NCBI GenBank assembly: GCA_009918425.1
Contig: RGEC01000055.1
Span: 1-11,820, forward strand
Reading direction: 5' to 3'
Length of the DNA stretch: 11,820 nt
DNA from: Bacteroidota bacterium
GTDB taxonomy: Bacteria; Bacteroidota; Bacteroidia; NS11-12g; UBA955
The position numbers and the translations under genes were made by a program. Positions 8,201 through 11,820 of the stretch are shown here, piece after piece. Position 1 is the stretch's first letter; every line of letters begins with the position of its first letter. The notes under the pieces are model-generated. The model was given only the letters and a program-made list of their open reading frames with translations. It was not told the DNA's origin and did not search any database.

Positions 8201-8647
8201 ATTCACATACATGATAGGCATGTCACTGAAATTAACCTCCATTACGGTAGGATCCATTTTCAGATCGTTTGGCAATTCTGATTTTGCCTTATCTACTTCA
8301 TCTTTTACCTTGCGTTTTGCCTCATCTACCTTTACGTCAGTATTGAACTCCACCGTGATAATTGAGAAATCCTGAATGCTCTGGCTTTTTAGTTTCTTTA
8401 CACCGCTTATAGATTTTATCTTTTTCTCAATGGGTTTGGTAATCAGGTTTTCAATATCCTTGGGTGATGAGCCGGGATAAATAGTCTGAACATATATTGT
8501 AGGAATTACAATATCAGGAAAACGCTCTTTGGGAAGTTTTATATAGGACAGAATTCCTGCGATAGACAGGAATACCGTTAGTATATAAATGCTGGTTTTG
8601 TTGTCAATACTCCAGCTGGTGGGCTTAAACTCCTTAAATGGGTTCAT
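5222..8647 (-). CDS. RND-family efflux pump, inner-membrane permease (AcrB/HAE-like)
   Basis: This is a proton-driven inner-membrane pump of 1141 residues that would export amphiphilic compounds through a periplasmic adaptor and outer-membrane channel. The N-terminal membrane helix (IYILTVFLSIAGILSY) is followed by the porter-type domain motif FPDIVIPTIYVQTIYPG. The TM4 proton-relay motif is GIVVDDAIVVIEN with Asp406 and Asp407, matching AcrB D407/D408. It is not the CzcA-type DGA signature, which favours the drug-type (HAE) class over metal export. The TM10 motif is VVRNGILLVEF, with Arg1004 where AcrB has Lys940. The protein is about 90 residues longer than AcrB. Part of this is an extra hydrophobic hairpin at about 518-551, between the first membrane half and the second periplasmic half. 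It starts 7 bases after the adaptor stop. Confidence 0.96.
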   Translation of the reverse strand: MNPFKEFKPTSWSIDNKTSIYILTVFLSIAGILSYIKLPKERFPDIVIPTIYVQTIYPGSSPKDIENLITKPIEKKIKSISGVKKLKSQSIQDFSIITVEFNTDVKVDEAKRKVKDEVDKAKSELPNDLKMDPTVMEVNFSDMPIMYVNISGNYDLSTLKKYAEAAKDRMESLSEITRVDMVGALDREIQVNLDLAKMGSAGLTLDDVSRAIQFENMRISGGNIDVDRMKRSLSVSGEFQSKQDVENIIIRSGAGATLYLRDVAEVKDGYAEKESYARLEGNPVITLNIIKRSGENLIEASDKCRGIVDDLYKNKILPENVKVVFTGDQSTQTRITLHDLINTIIIGFILVTIILMFFMGATNAIFVGLSVPLSMFLAFLVMPTLGFSLNMIVLFSFLLALGIVVDDAIVVIENTHRIFSHSKGKMPIVTAAKKAAGEVFLPVLSGTLTTLAPFVPLAFWQGIVGKFMFYLPVTLIITLLASLLVAYIINPVFAVDFMAHSDEDHSKKPGITPGFKKTGLIFSGLSLLGYLMGGIGLGNFLVVLFLLYALHHFWLKQIIHKFQHITWPKVQDSYKRLITWALVGKRPVLLLVGTFVLMILSFIITGIRKPGVVFFPQAEPNFTYIYIATPVGTSAQFTDSIVKKIEADVFGIIGKNNPVVESVISNVAVGATDPNSGDRSVASNKGKITVAFVEFSKRGGKSTQELLKKIRTGIKPLAGVDIVVEQERNGPPVGKIVNIEIRGDEFNTLVKTASELKTYLDNLQIGGVEELKSDFISSKPEIIVKIDRERANRQGISTAQIGMALRNSIFGAEASKFKDANEDYPIMVRVNKEQSNNLDALLNMKIVYRDMNMGGMLRQVPLSAVATVEYGNTFGGINRLNQKRVITLASNALPGYAPNEVVSQVQTAINAFGNRDGVEIVMTGEQEQQKETQSFLGMAMMASIGLIILILVTQFNSTSKPILILTAIFFSIIGVLLGFAIFNMDFSVVMTGIGVVALAGIVVRNGILLVEFTDLLRSKGVPLREAIIEAGRTRMTPVLLTAGATILGLIPLAVGLNMDFAKLFTEFNPHIYLGGDSVAFWGPLSWTMIFGLGFSTFLTLVLVPAMYLLNEKLKVRVWGWFGKSYNPDENTSPDALSKLEV

Positions 8648-8654
8648 GTTGTGC

Positions 8655-9785
8655 TTATTTGCCTGCTGCTTCTATAATCTGACCGTCGTTAAGTTCCTGG
8701 AAACCGGTAACAATGATTTCATCACCTGCCTGTATTCCGTCCAGAATCTCAGTTCTGCTTTCCCCCGTTTGTCCTGGTTTTACAATACGTTTAACCGCAA
8801 TTGCTTTTCCATTTTTCATGGTTTTAACCATTACATACTTTTCGTCTACACCGGCTGTTATTGCATTGGTAGGTACCGTGATGGCTTTATCATTGCGGTA
8901 ATCAGCAATTTTTAATTTTGCCAGCATATTGGGTTTAACGTCATTTGCTCCATTGAGTCTGATTTCAATTTTAAATGAGCGGTTAAGTGGGTCAATAACC
9001 TTTGATGCAAATGCGACAGTGCTTTCGATGGTTTTATTGATATCAGTGAAAACTACCTTTACTTTATCTCCTTTATTTATTTTGCTGGAATACGATTCTG
9101 CCACATCAGCCACTACCTTAAGATTACTTAGGTTTACCACTTTAAACATAGGGATACCGGGTGCTGCTGCCTGTCCAATCTTGGTGTCAATACTCTCGAC
9201 AGTGCCACTGATAGGGGCTTTTACGGTATACATAGAAAGCTGAGCATCAAGTGTAGCCAGATTTTTTTCCAGCGCTTCTTTTTGGTTTTTTGCAGATAAA
9301 AATTGGATTTCAGTACCAACACCTTGCTGCCAGAGTCGTTTTTGTTTTTCAAACAGTGTATTGGCAAAAGTTAATTGCTGTTCAATTTGACCACGGCTTT
9401 GCCTCAAGGTGCTGTTATCCAAATATGCCAGTGCCTGGCCGGCAGAAACCGGGTCTCCGGGTTTTACCAGTACTTGTGTAACAGTGCCGGGTAATTGTGC
9501 CGTAGCAATGGTGCTTTGTTCTGCATCCGCCTTACCCTCAATATTCAGGTAGGTTTCAAAAGATCCGGGTATAACAACTTCTGTTTCTACCAGCTTACTA
9601 TTGTCTTTTTTGGGTTCCAGTGCTTCTATTTCGTTTTCGAGCTTTTTTGCCTGATTTTGAAGATTTGCTATCTCTTTTTTAATTTTTTCCAGCTCTTCGC
9701 GTTTCTGCTGTACGTTGCTTTTCTTACCGCCGCAGGCAGTGATAAACAAACCAAGGCTGAGCAGAATAAAATAGTGTATTTTCAT
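8655..9785 (-). CDS. RND efflux periplasmic adaptor (membrane fusion lipoprotein)
   Basis: This 376-residue adaptor would link the inner-membrane pump to the TolC-like channel. The signal peptide ends in a lipobox, ITAC with Cys18, so it should be a lipoprotein. Residues 25-57 form a Lys/Glu-rich coiled coil (for example ELEKIKKEIANLQNQAKKLE) placed before the usual adaptor domains. Lipoyl half one is about 92-124 (PGTVTQVLVKPGDPVSAGQ), the alpha-hairpin about 126-183, lipoyl half two about 184-218 (VKAPISGTVESIDTKIGQ), the beta-barrel about 219-300, and the membrane-proximal domain runs to the end. The hairpin is short, as in many Bacteroidota adaptors. The gene sits 16 bases after tolC and 7 bases before the pump gene, in one operon. 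The family is certain; the substrate is not. Confidence 0.95.
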   Translation of the reverse strand: MKIHYFILLSLGLFITACGGKKSNVQQKREELEKIKKEIANLQNQAKKLENEIEALEPKKDNSKLVETEVVIPGSFETYLNIEGKADAEQSTIATAQLPGTVTQVLVKPGDPVSAGQALAYLDNSTLRQSRGQIEQQLTFANTLFEKQKRLWQQGVGTEIQFLSAKNQKEALEKNLATLDAQLSMYTVKAPISGTVESIDTKIGQAAAPGIPMFKVVNLSNLKVVADVAESYSSKINKGDKVKVVFTDINKTIESTVAFASKVIDPLNRSFKIEIRLNGANDVKPNMLAKLKIADYRNDKAITVPTNAITAGVDEKYVMVKTMKNGKAIAVKRIVKPGQTGESRTEILDGIQAGDEIIVTGFQELNDGQIIEAAGK

Positions 9786-9801
9786 GGTGTGGGTTTCGTT
9801 A

Positions 9802-11160
9802 TTATGGTTTTAATATGTCGTTTCCAAGGGCTTTTTTCAAATCAATTTTGGCCATTACCAGGTCATAGAGGGCATTTAAATAATTGGTTTGCCCTGTTTT
9901 TAAGTCTGTTTCCGCCTGAAGCAATTCGAGAGCGCTTCCTACGCCTTCTTTGTATTTAAAAACAATACTGGAATAGATGTTATTTGCCAATTGCACATTT
10001 TGTTTTTGCACTGCTACCATTTCCAGCTGCGTCTGATAGGTTTTTAATGCCATTTCATATTCCATGTTGGCTGCATTTTGGAATGTTTTTATATCATTCA
10101 TGGTTTTGCTGCGGCGTAACTTCACATCCGCAATAGCGGCTTTTGCCCTGAGTCCGTCAAACAATGTTAGGCTCAAATTCAATCCAATTGCAGAACTGGG
10201 TACCCAGCTGTTGTTCGGTGTTAGATTAGACTGAAAAAAATTGAATTCAGGACGCTGTGTAGTCTGCTGGTGTTGTAAAAATCCAACCAGGGTAGGGTAT
10301 TTGCCAACTTTATATCTTTTTTCTTCCAGAAAGCTGATAGAAAGACTTTGATTTAGCAGCTGATACTCGAATCTGTTTTTTACGTTGAACGAATCGTTCC
10401 CTACAGGAATGGATTTATCCAGCGTTTCCAAATCATCTGTCAATAAAACGGGTGTTTGAATCGGCATTCCCATTTGTAATTTGAGAACATTCAGCGAAGC
10501 ATTGCTTGCCAGTTCCAGTTTTTCTTTTTGCACCTTTAGGTTGGAAAGGCTGAATTCAAGTCTCTGTACATCCAGTTTCTCAACAAACCCTTCTTTGTTC
10601 AATGCTTTCACATCATTCAGGCTTTTTTCCAGAAGCATAATGTTGCTGTTGATGAGCGTGATGTTTTTTTGCATGGTAAGTGCCATTAAATAGGCTTTTG
10701 AAACGCCTAGTGCAACATCATTACGGGTTTTACCTGCCATGGTTTTGCTCAGATCCATAACTTCACGTGCTGCCTTGAGGCCCAGTAGAAATGTTCCGCT
10801 GTATAAGAGCTGATTCATGCTAATGGTAGCATTGGAAGCAACGGGCTGCTGAAAACGGAGAAAAATATATTCCGGCGATCCTGCACTTGGTACAAAGTTT
10901 TTCACCCAGTTGCCGGGAACCTGTAGGTATTGCATGAATCCTGCGTTAACTCCTACCTGAGGCAAACCTGCAGCCGTAACCTGATTTACCGCCTGCCGGC
11001 TGATTTCAATATCCATAGCCGCATTTTGTATGGCTGTATTGTTGGTTTCGGCAAAGTGCAATGCATCAGCAAGGCTCATTTTTAGGGTATCCTGACTTTT
11101 AAGGGATTCGGCAAAAATTAAAGCCATTGCCGCTAATGTTATTTTATAAAAGTTCTTCAT
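9802..11160 (-). CDS. TolC-like outer-membrane efflux channel (OEP family)
   Basis: This 452-residue outer-membrane factor is a normal length for the family. It begins with a signal peptide (MKNFYKITLAAMALIFAES). Two OEP repeats follow, in the usual arrangement of long helices and short beta stretches. The first opens with LSLADALHFAETN-type sequence (here MSLADALHFAETNNTAIQNA). The second ends with the typical GVGSALELLQAETDLKTGQ and LYDLVMAKIDLKKALG. Trimers of this protein form a beta-barrel in the outer membrane and an alpha-helical tunnel in the periplasm that docks with the adaptor. The gene follows tetR by 8 bases and precedes the adaptor by 16, so it should be co-expressed with both. 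Family assignment is certain; the exact partner rests on operon context. Confidence 0.95.
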   Translation of the reverse strand: MKNFYKITLAAMALIFAESLKSQDTLKMSLADALHFAETNNTAIQNAAMDIEISRQAVNQVTAAGLPQVGVNAGFMQYLQVPGNWVKNFVPSAGSPEYIFLRFQQPVASNATISMNQLLYSGTFLLGLKAAREVMDLSKTMAGKTRNDVALGVSKAYLMALTMQKNITLINSNIMLLEKSLNDVKALNKEGFVEKLDVQRLEFSLSNLKVQKEKLELASNASLNVLKLQMGMPIQTPVLLTDDLETLDKSIPVGNDSFNVKNRFEYQLLNQSLSISFLEEKRYKVGKYPTLVGFLQHQQTTQRPEFNFFQSNLTPNNSWVPSSAIGLNLSLTLFDGLRAKAAIADVKLRRSKTMNDIKTFQNAANMEYEMALKTYQTQLEMVAVQKQNVQLANNIYSSIVFKYKEGVGSALELLQAETDLKTGQTNYLNALYDLVMAKIDLKKALGNDILKP

Positions 11161-11168
11161 TATAAGTT

Positions 11169-11786
11169 TTACTTATTTATATTCAACCAGCTTATTTCTT
11201 TGAAAAGAGATTTGCCTTTTTCTGTAGTGACCGCATGCAGATGGTAACGTATGGTTTCGATGTATTCTTCACGGAAATCCCGCTTTTCTTCCCCTTCAAA
11301 AAGCGTGTTCTGAAACATGGAGAAAATAAGGCACATGTAGATTCTGGCCACTCGGTTGCGGTGCATGTCGCTTCTGAATAGTCCTGTATCAATTCCGTTC
11401 TGAAGATTCTGAATTACACTTTGAAAAGCATAGCGGTTTCGGTGTTCTATCAGGTGGGTATAGCTTTTCGGGTAAAATTTTTGCAAATCAAATAAGACCG
11501 ATGGATGCACATTTTTATTCATCTCCAGCACGAAATCTGCAATTTTGGCTATTTGCAAAACAGGATTGGTTTCGGATGCCATAATTTGTGTAGTGTTTTT
11601 TTCCATTTCTGTTATGTGCATAGAAATGGTGTCAAACACAAGCTGGTCTTTATCCTGATAATGTTTGTATATTGTTTTTTTGGAGATGGAAAGCGCTTTG
11701 GCTACATCGTCCATAGAGACATTACGCACACCCAGTTCCATAAAAAGTTTTGCTGCTGTCCGCAAAATGCGCTCCTGCACTTCCAT
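11169..11786 (-). CDS. TetR/AcrR-family transcriptional repressor of the efflux operon
   Basis: This 205-residue regulator is typical in size for TetR repressors. The N-terminal DNA-binding domain is clear. RILRTAAKLFMELGVRNVSM (residues 6-25) leads into a helix-turn-helix of which the recognition helix is about 35-43 (SKKTIYKHY), followed by DKDQL as in most family members. The rest (about 55-205) is helical and variable, as expected for the ligand-binding and dimer domain, so the ligand cannot be read. The chosen ATG (11786) gives the family-like start MEVQERIL. It is the first gene of the operon, directly followed by tolC, the adaptor and the pump. An inverted repeat overlapping the predicted promoter just upstream suggests autorepression, with drug binding releasing the whole operon. 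Confidence 0.95.
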   Translation of the reverse strand: MEVQERILRTAAKLFMELGVRNVSMDDVAKALSISKKTIYKHYQDKDQLVFDTISMHITEMEKNTTQIMASETNPVLQIAKIADFVLEMNKNVHPSVLFDLQKFYPKSYTHLIEHRNRYAFQSVIQNLQNGIDTGLFRSDMHRNRVARIYMCLIFSMFQNTLFEGEEKRDFREEYIETIRYHLHAVTTEKGKSLFKEISWLNINK

Positions 11787-11796
11787 AATGACGGCG

Positions 11797-11804
11797 CAAA
11801 TTTA
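11797..11804 (-). promoter_or_regulatory. Bacteroidota-type -7 promoter element for the efflux operon
   Basis: Read on the - strand this is TAAATTTG, a perfect match to the Bacteroidota -7 consensus TAnnTTTG. It ends 10 bases before the tetR ATG, so transcription would start only a few bases upstream of that codon. The matching -33 TTTG element, normally about 19 bases further upstream, would fall just past the window's end and cannot be checked. Confidence 0.65.
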
Positions 11805-11814
11805 CACATGTAAA
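11801..11814. promoter_or_regulatory. Candidate TetR operator (inverted repeat)
   Basis: TTTACA-CA-TGTAAA is a perfect 6-bp inverted repeat around a 2-base spacer. It lies 14 to 27 bases upstream of the tetR ATG and overlaps four bases of the predicted -7 box. The size, symmetry and position fit an operator bound by the TetR dimer that blocks RNA polymerase. Binding itself is inferred. Confidence 0.6.
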
Positions 11815-11820
11815 CCGAGG

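Noticed and set aside
5222..8647. Heavy-metal (CzcA-type) export as the pump's role
   Set aside because: The TM4 motif is VDDAIVVIEN as in drug-type pumps, without the DGA pattern of the metal class.

Overview
The window looks like chromosomal DNA from a member of the Bacteroidota. Three things point there: a perfect TAnnTTTG-type -7 promoter element in front of the regulator gene, A/T-rich start regions with no clear Shine-Dalgarno sequences, and protein types (a YugP-like peptidase, a very small Lon-adjacent membrane protein, and an RND adaptor with an N-terminal coiled coil) that I associate with that phylum. I cannot place it more finely. No rRNA, tRNA, CRISPR array, insertion sequence or integrase was seen.

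Left part, + strand (1-4431). The window opens inside a lon gene, keeping the second half of the AAA+ domain and the whole Ser/Lys protease domain. Its stop codon overlaps the start of a 50-residue membrane protein (1290-1442). Then come a YugP-like membrane zinc peptidase (1458-2156) and a secreted protein (2149-3444) with two Ca-loop-like motifs and a thioredoxin-like C-terminus that lacks the CXXC site. These genes overlap or are tightly packed, so they are probably one transcription unit. A membrane-anchored coiled-coil protein (3502-4431) follows after a 57-base gap and may have its own promoter.

Junction (4453-4485). A strong hairpin separates the two convergent gene sets. It ends the + strand unit, and it also encodes the last codons of the - strand gene, whose stop codon lies in the loop.

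Right part, - strand (11786 down to 4464). This is a complete, tightly spaced tripartite efflux operon: TetR-type repressor, TolC-like outer-membrane channel, lipoprotein adaptor and an RND inner-membrane pump. A fifth gene at the distal end encodes a protein resembling the C-terminal portion of phage Hef-like homing endonucleases. An inverted repeat (TTTACA-CA-TGTAAA) overlaps the predicted -7 box before tetR, which suggests that the repressor controls its own operon. The channel, adaptor and pump should form one envelope-spanning export complex for amphiphilic compounds. The role of the fifth protein is unknown.

The most unusual item is the homing-endonuclease-like protein in the efflux operon. 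The operator-promoter overlap and the active-site-less thioredoxin-like protein come next.
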